From NCBI GenBank assembly GCA_963676725.1, contig OY781463.1:4774001-4838000 (forward strand): a DNA stretch of 64,000 nucleotides, read 5' to 3'. This document shows, in pieces, positions 1 through 9,669 of the stretch (the first letter of the stretch is position 1; each line of letters opens with the position of its first letter). Made by a program: the position numbers and the translations under genes. Source of the stretch: G963662905 sp963676725 (GTDB taxonomy: Bacteria > Bacteroidota > Bacteroidia > Bacteroidales > WRLA01). The notes under the pieces were generated by a model. The model had not been told where the DNA came from, did not search any database, and was given only the letters and a program-made list of their open reading frames with translations.

Positions 1-865
1 AATACATATTTGCCAGATCAATAATATTAATGCCGCCACTTTTTCCAAAACCTAAAAGGCTGAGTGGGTCATTCATATCGCGTACCAGCACCTTCATCCA
101 TGGCGGTGTATAAAAACGGCCTTTCCCGCTAGAATATGCCTGGCTCAATAATTCTGTCATTCCGTATTCCGAATGAATGTTTTCGACACCAAAAGACTGA
201 CAAAGAATAGAATGTAATTCTTCTCGCACCAATTCCTTTCTGCGCCCTTTCATGCCGCCGGTTTCCATGATGATGGTGTTTTGAAGCCTTTGGGGATGCT
301 GTTCTGCCAGATCGAGCAGGGCAAAGCTTACGCCAATAAGCAATGTTTTTTGCTTTGATTTTTTGGAGAGGGCCTGTGCAAGCTCATCCATATTATATAA
401 ATAGAAACCGCTTTCAGGATGTTCCGATTGCTTTATCAGGTGATCTGCCATATAAATCAGCGAGCTTCCTTCGCGTTCGAGATAGGCGGGCAGCAGGGCA
501 AAAACCCTCATCTGCTTTACAGGGCCATAGAACCGGTAAAATGTTTTTGAAAATGATTCAATATAAACAGATGCTTTGGGCACAAAATGCCTGCTTTGGT
601 TCATTCCCGTAGTGCCGCTGCTTTTAAACACAAGTTCATGCTCGGTTTTTTTTTGCGTGCTGATGCGAAAATTCTTGAAAAAGGAAATTGGCATAAAGGG
701 AATACGGCTGTAGTGATCGGGCGGGGGCTTGCCTTTGCAGAGTGTGGAAACAAACTGATTATAGACTTGATTGTGAAGCATCTGATCTTCATACAGTAGA
801 AGCGCGTACTTATTAAAAAGCACTTCATTCAGATCTTTAAAAATAATGTTCTCCAATTTCTGCAT
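1..865 (-). CDS. LuxE/PaaK-family acyl-protein synthetase (partial, C-terminus off the window)
   Basis: This leftward gene starts at an ATG at 865 and runs off the left edge, leaving 288 codons with no stop. The protein has an adenylate-forming signature (SSGTTG, residues 82-87) and later METGGMKGR and SEYGMTELLSQAY segments, as in LuxE-type acyl-protein synthetases and the related PaaK ligases. Such enzymes activate a carboxylic acid as an acyl-adenylate and pass it to a thiol. In Bacteroidota they often sit near lipid or cell-envelope genes, but the neighbours are outside this window, so the substrate is unknown. A TAnnTTTG promoter core lies just upstream of the start. Family assignment is fairly sure; function beyond acyl activation is inference. 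Confidence 0.82.
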   Translation of the reverse strand, partial: MQKLENIIFKDLNEVLFNKYALLLYEDQMLHNQVYNQFVSTLCKGKPPPDHYSRIPFMPISFFKNFRISTQKKTEHELVFKSSGTTGMNQSRHFVPKASVYIESFSKTFYRFYGPVKQMRVFALLPAYLEREGSSLIYMADHLIKQSEHPESGFYLYNMDELAQALSKKSKQKTLLIGVSFALLDLAEQHPQRLQNTIIMETGGMKGRRKELVREELHSILCQSFGVENIHSEYGMTELLSQAYSSGKGRFYTPPWMKVLVRDMNDPLSLLGFGKSGGINIIDLANMY

Positions 866-869
866 GGCG

Positions 870-877
870 CAAAATTA
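870..877 (-). promoter_or_regulatory. -7 promoter core for the LuxE-like gene
   Basis: On the minus strand this reads TAATTTTG, matching the Bacteroidota TAnnTTTG core. It sits only 4 bp upstream of the ATG at 865, so the transcript would be nearly leaderless. No clear -33 TTG was seen. Confidence 0.4.
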
Positions 878-950
878 AGGTTCTCCACTGAATTTTCAGG
901 GGAAATGATTGAAAAAACCAAAGCCAAAATCCAAAGCCAACTGCTTTGAC

Positions 951-2288
951 TCAGAACCTGAGCCAAAAACGACTTCCTTCACCTTCCCTGCTTTCAAAAG
1001 AAATATTGGCTTTATGCAATTGCATTATTTGTCTGGAAAGGCTTAGGCCGATTCCGCTGCCATTTTTCCGTGTTGTGAAAAACGGAATAAATATTTGATC
1101 GGCATCTTCTACAGAGATTCCGCATCCATTGTCGCTGAGCTCAATATATGTACGGCCATTTTGTTTTCCTGACAGTATTTTAATAAGTGGGTTTTTCTTG
1201 CCTTTTACAGCCTCCTGTGCATTGAGCAGCAGATTAATCAGTACTTGCTGAATCATATCATAATCAGCATTGATCATGGCTTCGTTTCCATCATGACTGC
1301 TGATGATTTTTATTTCATCTTTTTGAAAATCAGGCTTTAAAAGGGCGACAACATTTCGCACAATATCCACTGCCTTAAAAAGGCTCAGTTCCGGTTCGGG
1401 CAATCTGGTAATGCTTCTGTAAAGATCAACAAAGCGTAAAAGCCCGGAGCTTCTTCCTTCAATCGTCCTGAGGGCTTCGATCACTTCCCCTCGTCCGGTT
1501 GCATTCAGCTCTGCGGTTTTGGATTTTTCTTCTTTTTCGAGATTATCGCGCAAAGCCCTGGTTAGCGATTTGACCGGAGTTACGGAATTCATAATTTCAT
1601 GGGTTAAAACACGAATCAATTTTTTCCATGATTCCATTTCCTGAGCATCAAGCTCTGCTTTAATATTATGGATGGAAACGAGGCAATAGAAATGATCGAG
1701 CAAGCGAAAGGTACTGGCATAAAAAACCAAGGGCACAACTTCGCCCTGCAAATGAATGCGCAGGCTTTCCTTTCCGGAATCTTTGACCAGCATTAAAACG
1801 TGCTCTAAAGCATCATCAACACGTCTTAATTGCCTGATATTGTCCGGTTTGCCAATGCCCAACAAGCTGGAAGCGCTTTCATTAAATAAGTCGATGCGTC
1901 CATTTTCGTCAAAACATAAAAGAGCAACCTGCACATGACTTACAATATGGTTCAGGTATTGATAATGTGCTTCCTTCTCGATGCGGGCGTTTTTCATCTC
2001 GCTTAAAATCAGCGTGAAGGTTTCCCGATAGGTTTCCTTTTCGGATATGGGCAAGCCGTCGTCGTTATAAGCTTTTTGACGAATCGCATCGAGCAATGCC
2101 TTTAGCTCACGTTTGTGTTTTTGCGTGTTTCGTGCCAGTTCAATACTCAGGAAAACGGCAATGATCAAAGCCGTGAAGGAGGTTACATACCATCGATCTT
2201 GAAACAAGCTAAAGGTGAAGAGCCACAAAAAAAGGCCAATTGCAGCGATACGCAAATAGATTCTCCAAGGGGTATTATCAGAGGCCAT
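951..2288 (-). CDS. Membrane sensor histidine kinase (NtrB/NtrY-like)
   Basis: A 445-residue two-component kinase. Two membrane segments lie at about 10-28 and 34-51, a PAS-like region at about 110-210, then the dimerisation helix with phospho-acceptor His230 in LTHEIMNS. The ATPase part has the N box (INLLLNAQEA), the G1 box (SDNGCGI) and the G2 box (GSGIGLSL). The gene overlaps the upstream response regulator by 11 nt, so the two are translated together and are almost certainly partners. The very short periplasmic part between the two helices suggests that the signal is sensed in the membrane or cytoplasm, possibly by the PAS domain. The signal cannot be read from the sequence. Confidence 0.93.
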   Translation of the reverse strand: MASDNTPWRIYLRIAAIGLFLWLFTFSLFQDRWYVTSFTALIIAVFLSIELARNTQKHKRELKALLDAIRQKAYNDDGLPISEKETYRETFTLILSEMKNARIEKEAHYQYLNHIVSHVQVALLCFDENGRIDLFNESASSLLGIGKPDNIRQLRRVDDALEHVLMLVKDSGKESLRIHLQGEVVPLVFYASTFRLLDHFYCLVSIHNIKAELDAQEMESWKKLIRVLTHEIMNSVTPVKSLTRALRDNLEKEEKSKTAELNATGRGEVIEALRTIEGRSSGLLRFVDLYRSITRLPEPELSLFKAVDIVRNVVALLKPDFQKDEIKIISSHDGNEAMINADYDMIQQVLINLLLNAQEAVKGKKNPLIKILSGKQNGRTYIELSDNGCGISVEDADQIFIPFFTTRKNGSGIGLSLSRQIMQLHKANISFESREGEGSRFWLRF

Positions 2289-3642
2289 ATTTTTCCATTT
2301 TTCGGTATAATGTAGTGCGTCCCAATCCCAATTCTTTCGCGGCCTTGCTTAGGTTTCCATCATGTTTTTGTATTGCAAGGGTGATGGCGTTTTTCTCCAA
2401 TTGCTCAAGATTCAGCACTTGTGGTAGGTTTTCTTCACGGAGCTCACGCAACATAAAATCTTCTTTTGCAAGCATTTCTGATTCGCTCATTATAATTGCA
2501 CGCTCAATCAGGTGCTGCAATTCCCTGATGTTTCCCGGCCAATTGTAGGCTTTTAGGCTTTTCATTGCATTTGGTTCAATCGCCTTGATATTGCGTTGGT
2601 ATTTTGATGCGTATAATTTAATAAAATAGGTGCACAGTTCTTCAATATCAGCAATGCGCTCGCGCAAAGGCGGCAGTTTTAGTTCGACGGTATTGATTCT
2701 GTACAAAAGGTCTTCGCGAAAGCTTCTTTCTTCGGCCATTTTGTGTAAAGGCATATTTGTTGCGCAAATCAAGCGAATATCTAAGGGGATCGGCTTATTG
2801 CTTCCAAGACGAACCACTTGCCTGTTTTGCAAAACACTCAGTAATTTTGCCTGCAGGCCAATATCCATATTTCCGATTTCATCGAGAAAAAGAGTGCCCT
2901 TTTCTGCCATTTCCAAGCGACCGGCCTTATCCTCTGAGGCATCTGTAAAAGCCCCTTTTGTATAGCCAAAGAGCTCGGCTTCAAAAAGCGAATGAGGGAT
3001 TGCGCCCAGATCTACAGGAATAAAAGCTTCATTACGTCTATGCGATAATTTGTGTATTTCCCTGGCTACCAATTCTTTCCCTGTTCCATTCTCTCCCAAA
3101 AGAAGAATATTGGCTTCAGTATCAGCAACTTTATTTATAATTCGGTGTAGCTCGTTCATTGCAGTAGAAGAACCGATCAACTGATCTGATTTTTGGTTTA
3201 GCACATAGTTCAGGTTTTTGGTTTTACTTTCGAGCTCCTTTACCTTTCGCCGTGAGCATTTTAATTTGTAGACCGAATTTACTGTTGCGAGAAAACGCTC
3301 ATTATCCCATGGCTTTACGATAAAATCAATGGCACCTTCTTTCATCGCCCGAACGGCGAGATGGATATCGCCAAAAGCTGTCATCATAATAATATGGGCT
3401 TCAGGGTTTAAAACTAATAAATCCTTTAAGGCGAGCATTCCTTCCTTGCCACTGGTAGCGCCTTGCCTAAAATTCATATCGAGCAAAACCACATCAAAAG
3501 AGCTAAAATCGTCGAGTTGAGGAACCAAATTGGGATGCGTAAGCGTAAAAACGCCTTCAAAATGATGGCGTAAAACAACTTTGGATGTTATTAATACATC
3601 TTCATTATCATCAATAACCAATACTTTTCCTTTGGATTTCAT
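2278..3642 (-). CDS. Sigma-54-dependent response regulator, NtrC family
   Basis: 454 residues from the ATG at 3642. The frame is open to a TTG at 3660, but a GAGGAAAG stretch just before the ATG makes 3642 the better start. The receiver domain (residues 5-125) has phospho-acceptor Asp55 in VVLLDMNF. A central AAA+ domain follows with Walker A GENGTGKE, the sigma-54 contact loop GAFTDA and Walker B TLFLDEIGN. A C-terminal Fis-type helix-turn-helix ends in GLGRTTLYRKMEKYGL. The protein should activate sigma-54 promoters when phosphorylated by the overlapping kinase gene. The divergent permease genes at 3847-8629 are the natural candidate targets, which is an inference from position. Confidence 0.94.
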   Translation of the reverse strand: MKSKGKVLVIDDNEDVLITSKVVLRHHFEGVFTLTHPNLVPQLDDFSSFDVVLLDMNFRQGATSGKEGMLALKDLLVLNPEAHIIMMTAFGDIHLAVRAMKEGAIDFIVKPWDNERFLATVNSVYKLKCSRRKVKELESKTKNLNYVLNQKSDQLIGSSTAMNELHRIINKVADTEANILLLGENGTGKELVAREIHKLSHRRNEAFIPVDLGAIPHSLFEAELFGYTKGAFTDASEDKAGRLEMAEKGTLFLDEIGNMDIGLQAKLLSVLQNRQVVRLGSNKPIPLDIRLICATNMPLHKMAEERSFREDLLYRINTVELKLPPLRERIADIEELCTYFIKLYASKYQRNIKAIEPNAMKSLKAYNWPGNIRELQHLIERAIIMSESEMLAKEDFMLRELREENLPQVLNLEQLEKNAITLAIQKHDGNLSKAAKELGLGRTTLYRKMEKYGL

Positions 3643-3660
3643 TTTTTTAGCTTTCCTCAA

Positions 3661-3846
3661 AATTAATAAATTGTTTCATAACGGAACAGCCTCTTGCATC
3701 AAAATGAAACAAATAATCATGTACAAATGCTCCGTGTAATCTATAAGGCATTAATTTACAAGTGATTAATATTGTGGGCATATTCCTTGACATAGTAAAT
3801 CTGCAATAAAGCAGCCAAAAAAAAGCACCATCAAATAAGACAAGCG
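3661..3846. promoter_or_regulatory. Divergent regulatory region with a candidate sigma-54 promoter
   Basis: This gap separates the regulator/kinase operon from the permease operon. Reading leftward at 3818-3801, TTGGC and TTGCAG are placed so that GG and GC are ten bases apart, the -24/-12 spacing of sigma-54 promoters; it would drive the regulator operon. Reading rightward at 3776-3793, GGGCAT followed by TTGACA resembles a weaker version, and a similar string lies upstream of the third permease (21689-21706). Confidence 0.35.
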
Positions 3847-6243
3847 ATGTTTAAAAATTTCCTCCTTATCAGTTACCGAAAAGCCATCAGGCAAAAAAAA
3901 TTCACATTCATCAATATTTTTGGTTTGTGTGTAGGGATCACAGCTTTTATTCTGATCAGCCTATACGTGCGTTTCGAATATAGTTTTGATAAAGATATGC
4001 CTGATGCCGACAATATCTATCGTATTTACAGCATCACCCATCATACGGGAACAGATGCAATAGAATCTTGCACGCCCTTTCCTTTGGCTTCAGCATTGCG
4101 ACTAAGTATGGCTGAGCACCCAATTACGCATTATTATGATAGTTATCAGGAGTTTATATTTGTTGGTGAGCATACATTTTTGGAAGAAAATATTCTCTTT
4201 GTTGATAGCGTTTTTCGTCATATTTTTCATCCTCATTGGATTCTTGGGAATCCTGAAACCGCTTTGAGTGAGCCTACGGGCATTGTTCTGACAGATAGTT
4301 TAGCAGAGAAATATTTTGGGAAGGAAAACCCGCTTGGCAAAACAATAGAAATCGGAAAAGGCAATCAGGCCATAGTAAGAGGTGTTGTGCGCAGCCCCGC
4401 GGTGAATAGCAGCCTGCCCTATAAAATGATTGTGCCTATGGATTTTCTGACTGCCGATATGCTTGGTTTTGTTGAATTTAAAGGCTGGGGCCTCACAAAA
4501 AGTGGAATGAATACCATAATAAAGCTCCCAAAAGGCACGGATACAGCACAGATTATCAGGCAAATTACACAAGTATATAGCAATACAGATGCTCATCCAA
4601 AAAACACAATTGTAAGCTATAAACTGCAGCCTTTCAGCACATTTCATTATAATAAAAGCCTAGTGGATATCCCCGGAAATTATGCTGTTGATCTTTCTTT
4701 TCTTAGCAACCTAATATTGATCGGGCTTTTGATATTGCTTGCTGCTTCCTTCAATTTCATTAATCTGAGCACAGCCCAATTGGTGAAGCACAGCAAAGAG
4801 TCGGGTATTCGTCAGGTGTTGGGTTCCGGAAGAAGGGAAATAATCCTCCGGCATCTTACAGAAACAGCCATCATTATTTTTATTGGGATTTTTCTGGCTA
4901 TAATTCTTACCGAAATCCTTTTGCCGGTTTTTAATGAGCATATTCTGCCTAGAGGAAAGTTGAGTATTTATGCTGATCCGGGGCTTTTTATTAATTTATT
5001 TATGGTTTGGGCTACGCTAACATTGCTCACAGGTTTATATCCTGCTTGGGTCATTAGCCGTTCCAGTCCGATCGATAGCATCAAAAATAATATCAGGGTG
5101 CGCAAACTCCATAATTTCAGTCTGCGCAAAGTGTTTATTGTAGCACAATTCTCTATTACAACAGCCCTTATTATTGCGGTCCTTATCATTATCAATCAGA
5201 TTAATTACATCAAAACAAAAGATTTAGGCTATGAAAAAGAGAATACCTTGATTTTTTCACTGCCCGATAGTGATCCGGGGCGCCATAATTATATACGCTC
5301 TAAAATGGCTGAAATACCCGGCATTATCTCTTCAAGCATTGCCATTGGTGCACCCGCATCATCCAGTAATATGGGCACAAGTTTTAACTTGAGCGATGAG
5401 CTAAAGAATGATAATTTCCAGCTCTACCTGAAGCCTGTTGATAGTATTTATCAATCCCTTTTTGGTTTGAAATTGATACAGGGACGATGGCTAAATCATA
5501 AAAATGAGGGCGATAGTATTTTTGAAACAGTTGTAAATGAATGTTTTCTAAATTCCACCGGATTGGAAATTTCGGAAAAAACACTAGGAACGGCTTTCAC
5601 AATCAGTCGTATGCATGTGCGCATCGTAGGTATTGTGAAAGACTTCCATTTTTCCTCCTTGCGTTCAAAGATTAAACCTTTGGCATTTATGTACTTGCCC
5701 AAGCATACAGGAACATTATTGGTGAAGCATCATCCCGGCCAGACAGAAGCTGTAAAAAAAACAGTGCTTGAATTTCTTGAAAAAACATACCCCGGTTTTA
5801 TTATTAGTTATAAAAGCTTTAACGATCATTTAGACAGCTATTATTTAGATGATGTCCGATTAAAAAATATTGTTGAAGGATTTATGCTCGTTGCTTTGCT
5901 TATTGCCCTGCTTGGACTCTACGGCATTATTAGTTATGCGCTTGTACAGCAAACCCGGGAGATAGGGATTCGTAAAACATTTGGAGCTTCTGTTTATGAT
6001 ATTATCAGTCGTTTTAATAAAGAATACATCAAGCTGGTTCTCTTGGGGAATATTCTTGTGTGGCCAATTATTTACTATTTTATGAATGAATGGCTTCAAA
6101 GTTTTGTTTACCATACATCAATGCCTTGGCATTATTATGTTTACGTATTGCTTGCATCGCTTGTGCTGACTTATGGCAGTATAGCCTGGCAATCGTTAAA
6201 AACAGCACGAATGAATCCTGTTTACGCATTAAGACACGAATAA
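3847..6243 (+). CDS. FtsX/MacB-like ABC transporter permease 1
   Basis: 798 residues with the layout of Bacteroidota macrolide-exporter-like permeases. There is an N-terminal membrane helix (about 20-42), a large periplasmic domain, three helices at about 285-400, a short helix near 430-450, a second periplasmic domain, and three C-terminal helices from about 675. The opening INIFGLCVGITAF and the GIRKTFGAS segment before the last helices are typical of the family. Ten nucleotides separate it from the next permease, so the two form an operon. No ATP-binding subunit is encoded nearby. It probably works with an ATPase encoded elsewhere, in lipoprotein or small-molecule transport or envelope signalling. 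The substrate is unknown. Confidence 0.9.
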   Translation: MFKNFLLISYRKAIRQKKFTFINIFGLCVGITAFILISLYVRFEYSFDKDMPDADNIYRIYSITHHTGTDAIESCTPFPLASALRLSMAEHPITHYYDSYQEFIFVGEHTFLEENILFVDSVFRHIFHPHWILGNPETALSEPTGIVLTDSLAEKYFGKENPLGKTIEIGKGNQAIVRGVVRSPAVNSSLPYKMIVPMDFLTADMLGFVEFKGWGLTKSGMNTIIKLPKGTDTAQIIRQITQVYSNTDAHPKNTIVSYKLQPFSTFHYNKSLVDIPGNYAVDLSFLSNLILIGLLILLAASFNFINLSTAQLVKHSKESGIRQVLGSGRREIILRHLTETAIIIFIGIFLAIILTEILLPVFNEHILPRGKLSIYADPGLFINLFMVWATLTLLTGLYPAWVISRSSPIDSIKNNIRVRKLHNFSLRKVFIVAQFSITTALIIAVLIIINQINYIKTKDLGYEKENTLIFSLPDSDPGRHNYIRSKMAEIPGIISSSIAIGAPASSSNMGTSFNLSDELKNDNFQLYLKPVDSIYQSLFGLKLIQGRWLNHKNEGDSIFETVVNECFLNSTGLEISEKTLGTAFTISRMHVRIVGIVKDFHFSSLRSKIKPLAFMYLPKHTGTLLVKHHPGQTEAVKKTVLEFLEKTYPGFIISYKSFNDHLDSYYLDDVRLKNIVEGFMLVALLIALLGLYGIISYALVQQTREIGIRKTFGASVYDIISRFNKEYIKLVLLGNILVWPIIYYFMNEWLQSFVYHTSMPWHYYVYVLLASLVLTYGSIAWQSLKTARMNPVYALRHE

Positions 6244-6253
6244 AAAAGTTGCC

Positions 6254-8629
6254 ATGTACAAAAGTTATATAATCAGCGCCATCCGTTTTTTCCAAAGGAA
6301 TAAAATATATAGTTCCATTAATCTTTTTGGATTGGCTTTAGGGCTGGCAGCATTCAGCCTGATTTTTCAATATGTATTGCAAGAACTCAGTTTCGATCGT
6401 TTTCATGAGAATTCAGAACGGATTTACAGAATTCATGTACTCGATCGTGACGAAAATGGGGAAGAGTTGGCACAAGAGATTACTTCAGGCGTTGGTGCCT
6501 CATTGTTGGAGGAATTCCCTGAGGTGGACGCCATGTGCAGGGTCAAGCCCGAGCATTCGGAGTTTATACGTTTTGGAGAAAAGAACATTAAAGTCAAGGA
6601 TTATGCTTTTGCAGATAGTTCTTTCTTCAGGATGTTTTGTTTTCCGCTTATTGAGGGCGATGCGGCAAGCTGTCTAAGGGAGGCATTCAGTATGGTTCTT
6701 AGCGAAAGCCTTGCGGCAAAGGTTTTTCCCGATGGCGGGCCAATCATCGGGAAAAGCATTAAACTGAACAATAAAGAAAGTTTCCTGATTACGGGCATTA
6801 TGAAAGATCCGCCAAAAAACTCTCATCTACAGCCCGAAGCCATTGCTTCGTTTGAAAGCCTGAACAGTATGCATCGTTGTATGCTGGATTGGAACGGAGG
6901 TTGGGCTTTTCTGACCTATGTAATGCTGCATCCCAAGGCGAATATTACATCTATGGAAGCCCGTTTTGATGAATTTATGGAACGCCATATCAATAATCAA
7001 TACCGCGAATATGGCATCGAGCTCTTTCTGAAACCTTTGCCCCTGAAAAAAATACATCTGCACTCCTATACAAAGGGTGGACAAACCGATCGCTCCGACT
7101 ATAAAAAAATTATCCTTATGTCGCTGATTGCCCTTAGTATATTATTGTTGGCGATGATTAATTTTACCAATCTTTCCATTGCCTTATTCAGCAAGCGCCG
7201 CAAAGAAGCGGGAATACGAAAAGTAGTTGGGGCGGAGAACGCAAGTCTGATCAGTCAGCACCTTTTGGAATCTGTTGTAATGGCCGTATTGGCTTTTCCT
7301 TTGGCACTGATTATTGGCGAAGTGTTTCACACACAAATCAATAGTTTAAGCGGGTTGAATATTGGCCTGTATGGGCCACAGGCAGGGCTGAGTCTCTTGG
7401 TTTCTTTTTTTATTGCCTTACTGGCGGGTTTGTTTGGAGGTATATATCCCGCGCGCTTTATTGCATCAACAAACCCCTTGATTGCATTGAAAGGAAATCA
7501 GGGAGCTTCAGGAAACCCTTTTTTTAGAAATGCACTTGTGGTTTTTCAGTTTTTTATTGCGGCCACACTTATAAGCTCTACTATTATTATGCACAGGCAG
7601 ATGGATTATGTCGAAAAATTTGATACCGGGTTTAATGGGGATCATTTGTATATCATTCCATTACAAAGCGAAAAGGCAAGGATGGGAAATCTAGCATTAT
7701 GCAGGCAAATAGAAAATATTTCGGGGGTGCTCAGTGCAGGAAGTAGCTCAGAAGTTCCGGGCAGGGGATTTACCAGAAACGGCTATACACCTGAGGGATT
7801 TAAAAACCCTAAATTGATGCATGTTTTATTCGCCCGCATGGACTATTTGCAAACATTGGGACTTCATTTGGTTGAAGGGGAAATGTTTACGAATTTGAGC
7901 GACAAGAAAAGCATTATTATCAATCAATCTACTGCCAATAGTTTAGGATGGGATCAACCAATTGGTAAAAAAATAGCACGAAATGGAGAGATGACTGTTG
8001 TGGGCATGATCAGGGATTTCCATTTTGGTAGCGCGCATCAGAAAATTGGGCCACTTATTATCTGTCCGGTTCCTGAATACAATGGTGATATGGGTTATAA
8101 TTATATTAGCCTGCGTTATGAAGGAGACCCAATAATTATGCGAAAGCAACTAGAAAGCTTGTGGGCAAGGCAATTGCCGGAAGATTTATTTGAGATACAC
8201 ACACAAAAAGAAATGCAAATTGAGGCATATGCCGAAGAAAAAAAGCAGGGCAGACTCATCGACCTCTTTTCTGCTTTAGGTATTTTTATTGCAGCAATTG
8301 GTTTATTTGGATTGGCTACTTTTATCGGAAGTTTGCGGCAAAAAGAGGCTGCTCTTCGTCAGGTTTTAGGCGCAAGCAGTTGGCGGATTCATTTATTGTT
8401 TATACGACAGTTTATTGTCTGGGTTTTATTCGCAAATATCTTGTCTGTGCCATTTGTATGGTTCTTTATGAGTTCATGGTTAAGCCATTATGAATACCGT
8501 ATTGCTCTTGGGTTTCAATATTTTCTCTACAGTTTGCTTTTGAGTATGATGATTGCATTGGTCAGTATTATGCACCAGACCTGGCGCGCGAGCAAAGCCA
8601 ATCCAGCCAATATGCTTAAGTATGAATAG
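6254..8629 (+). CDS. FtsX/MacB-like ABC transporter permease 2
   Basis: 791 residues, same architecture as the preceding permease: N-terminal helix with SINLFGLALGLAAF, a periplasmic domain to about 275, helices with the GIRKVVGAE motif, a second periplasmic domain, and a C-terminal helix triplet preceded by LRQVLGASSW. It starts 10 nt after the stop of permease 1. The two are clearly diverged in sequence, so they may form a heterodimeric transporter rather than being recent duplicates. A 45-bp terminator-like repeat follows 25 bp after the stop, but in the opposite orientation. Confidence 0.9.
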   Translation: MYKSYIISAIRFFQRNKIYSSINLFGLALGLAAFSLIFQYVLQELSFDRFHENSERIYRIHVLDRDENGEELAQEITSGVGASLLEEFPEVDAMCRVKPEHSEFIRFGEKNIKVKDYAFADSSFFRMFCFPLIEGDAASCLREAFSMVLSESLAAKVFPDGGPIIGKSIKLNNKESFLITGIMKDPPKNSHLQPEAIASFESLNSMHRCMLDWNGGWAFLTYVMLHPKANITSMEARFDEFMERHINNQYREYGIELFLKPLPLKKIHLHSYTKGGQTDRSDYKKIILMSLIALSILLLAMINFTNLSIALFSKRRKEAGIRKVVGAENASLISQHLLESVVMAVLAFPLALIIGEVFHTQINSLSGLNIGLYGPQAGLSLLVSFFIALLAGLFGGIYPARFIASTNPLIALKGNQGASGNPFFRNALVVFQFFIAATLISSTIIMHRQMDYVEKFDTGFNGDHLYIIPLQSEKARMGNLALCRQIENISGVLSAGSSSEVPGRGFTRNGYTPEGFKNPKLMHVLFARMDYLQTLGLHLVEGEMFTNLSDKKSIIINQSTANSLGWDQPIGKKIARNGEMTVVGMIRDFHFGSAHQKIGPLIICPVPEYNGDMGYNYISLRYEGDPIIMRKQLESLWARQLPEDLFEIHTQKEMQIEAYAEEKKQGRLIDLFSALGIFIAAIGLFGLATFIGSLRQKEAALRQVLGASSWRIHLLFIRQFIVWVLFANILSVPFVWFFMSSWLSHYEYRIALGFQYFLYSLLLSMMIALVSIMHQTWRASKANPANMLKYE

Positions 8630-8654
8630 TAGCGGGAAAAAAGCACAAAAAAAA

Positions 8655-8699
8655 GGCGCCCCGTCGTAACAGGACACCCCTTCGCCAAACAATATATTT
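8655..8699 (-). repeat. Dispersed 45-bp repeat, copy 1 (terminator-like)
   Basis: This 45-bp stretch matches 11396-11440 with two mismatches. Read on the minus strand it forms a 7-bp GC-rich stem with G-U pairs (GGTGTCC with GGGCGCC) followed by eight T residues, like an intrinsic terminator. The gene upstream of it runs on the plus strand, so here the hairpin points the wrong way to end it. Confidence 0.7.
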
Positions 8700-9295
8700 G
8701 TGTTCTGAGGTCGTTAATTGAGTGCTTTGGCTAAGGAATACAATTCAGTATATTTCTATGAATGTTTTGAACGAATCTTGTCCTTTCGATCAGGGGATCA
8801 AAACGAAGTGAAGACACTGCGGGCACTTTGACTTCGCATTATTCGGTAAGCTTGCTTCGATTGCCTTACCTCGACAGCCTCAATGCATCGCAGTGAACCT
8901 TTTCTACTGCAATTAAAATAAGTATCTATTTGAACACCCCATTAAATAAATTAATAAATTTTGTGCGTACAAGCTTAATTTTTCAAAAGAAACTTCTACA
9001 TTTTTAGTTAAAATACTGCATTTACAGTCTCTGTCGGTGTCTATGCTTCTCAGCTTTAGTTGTTGTAATTTTTTTTTAAGATGTTTGTTGCCAGTGCTTT
9101 TATCCTAATAATTTAAGCATATTTTATCAAATAGATATTAAAATGTTTGCTATTTCACCGATTACAAATTTTATATATAGGTAGAAAAATTTTATTAAAT
9201 TTGTTGCAGGATTGTGCCAACATTGTGAAATTATAGCTGATATAAATTTTTAATTCTGATCGCGATTTGCTTTTTAAAATTGTTGTTGACTGAAT
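8700..9295. other. Gene-free stretch of about 600 bp
   Basis: No convincing coding sequence on either strand. The second half is very AT-rich and ends just before the LytTR gene. I see no tRNA or strong hairpin in it. Confidence 0.5.
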
Positions 9296-9669
9296 GTGAA
9301 ATGGATAAAATTCTGGAAAATAATGGATTATAGCAATCAAAAAGATAAATCCTTTTTCTTTAATGGAAGAGGTAAAGTGTATCAGGTTTTTGTAGATACA
9401 ATTGTATATATCGAATGTCATGACAGTACTTCCAGCAGACACCTCGCTGAACAAGACAAATCCATTCATTGCTGTGATCTACTAAAAGATATTGAGGAGC
9501 GCTTAGATGGGCTTAATTTTTATAGGATCAACAGAAATACTTTGCTCAACCTGAGATATTTCTCAAAATTTGTATCCGAAAAAAAAGAATTATTCAAATC
9601 CTTAAGGGCGAAAAATTGAAAGTTTCCAGAAGGAGCTGGCAGGAACTCCGAAATATGCTAAACCAATAA
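9296..9669 (+). pseudogene. LytTR-domain DNA-binding regulator with an apparent -1 frameshift
   Basis: The open frame from ATG 9296 to TGA 9617 gives 107 residues of a stand-alone LytTR domain (VDTIVYIECHDS, then FYRINRNTLLNLRYF). The expected end of the domain is missing in this frame but present in the -1 frame, where the sequence continues as ILKGEKLKVSRRSWQELRNM to a TAA at 9667-9669. The switch fits an eight-A run at 9579-9586 in which the codons read GAA AAA AAA GAA. Restored, the protein is about 124 residues. This may be a sequencing error, a decayed gene, or slippage-controlled expression. LytTR proteins bind 9-bp direct repeats, and three such repeats begin 1 bp after the restored stop. 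Confidence 0.75.

Noticed and set aside
343..799. Plus-strand frames opposite the LuxE-like gene
   Set aside because: They are antisense shadows of the minus-strand gene, which has a clear family match.
3683..3697. Sigma-54-like GG...TTGC on the plus strand
   Set aside because: GG and GC are eleven rather than ten bases apart, so the -24/-12 phasing is wrong.
8480..8692. Frame starting MFGEGVSCYDGAPFF and its twin at 11221-11433
   Set aside because: The likeness between the two comes only from the 45-bp DNA repeat; the rest of each frame is unrelated, and the first is mostly antisense to a permease gene.
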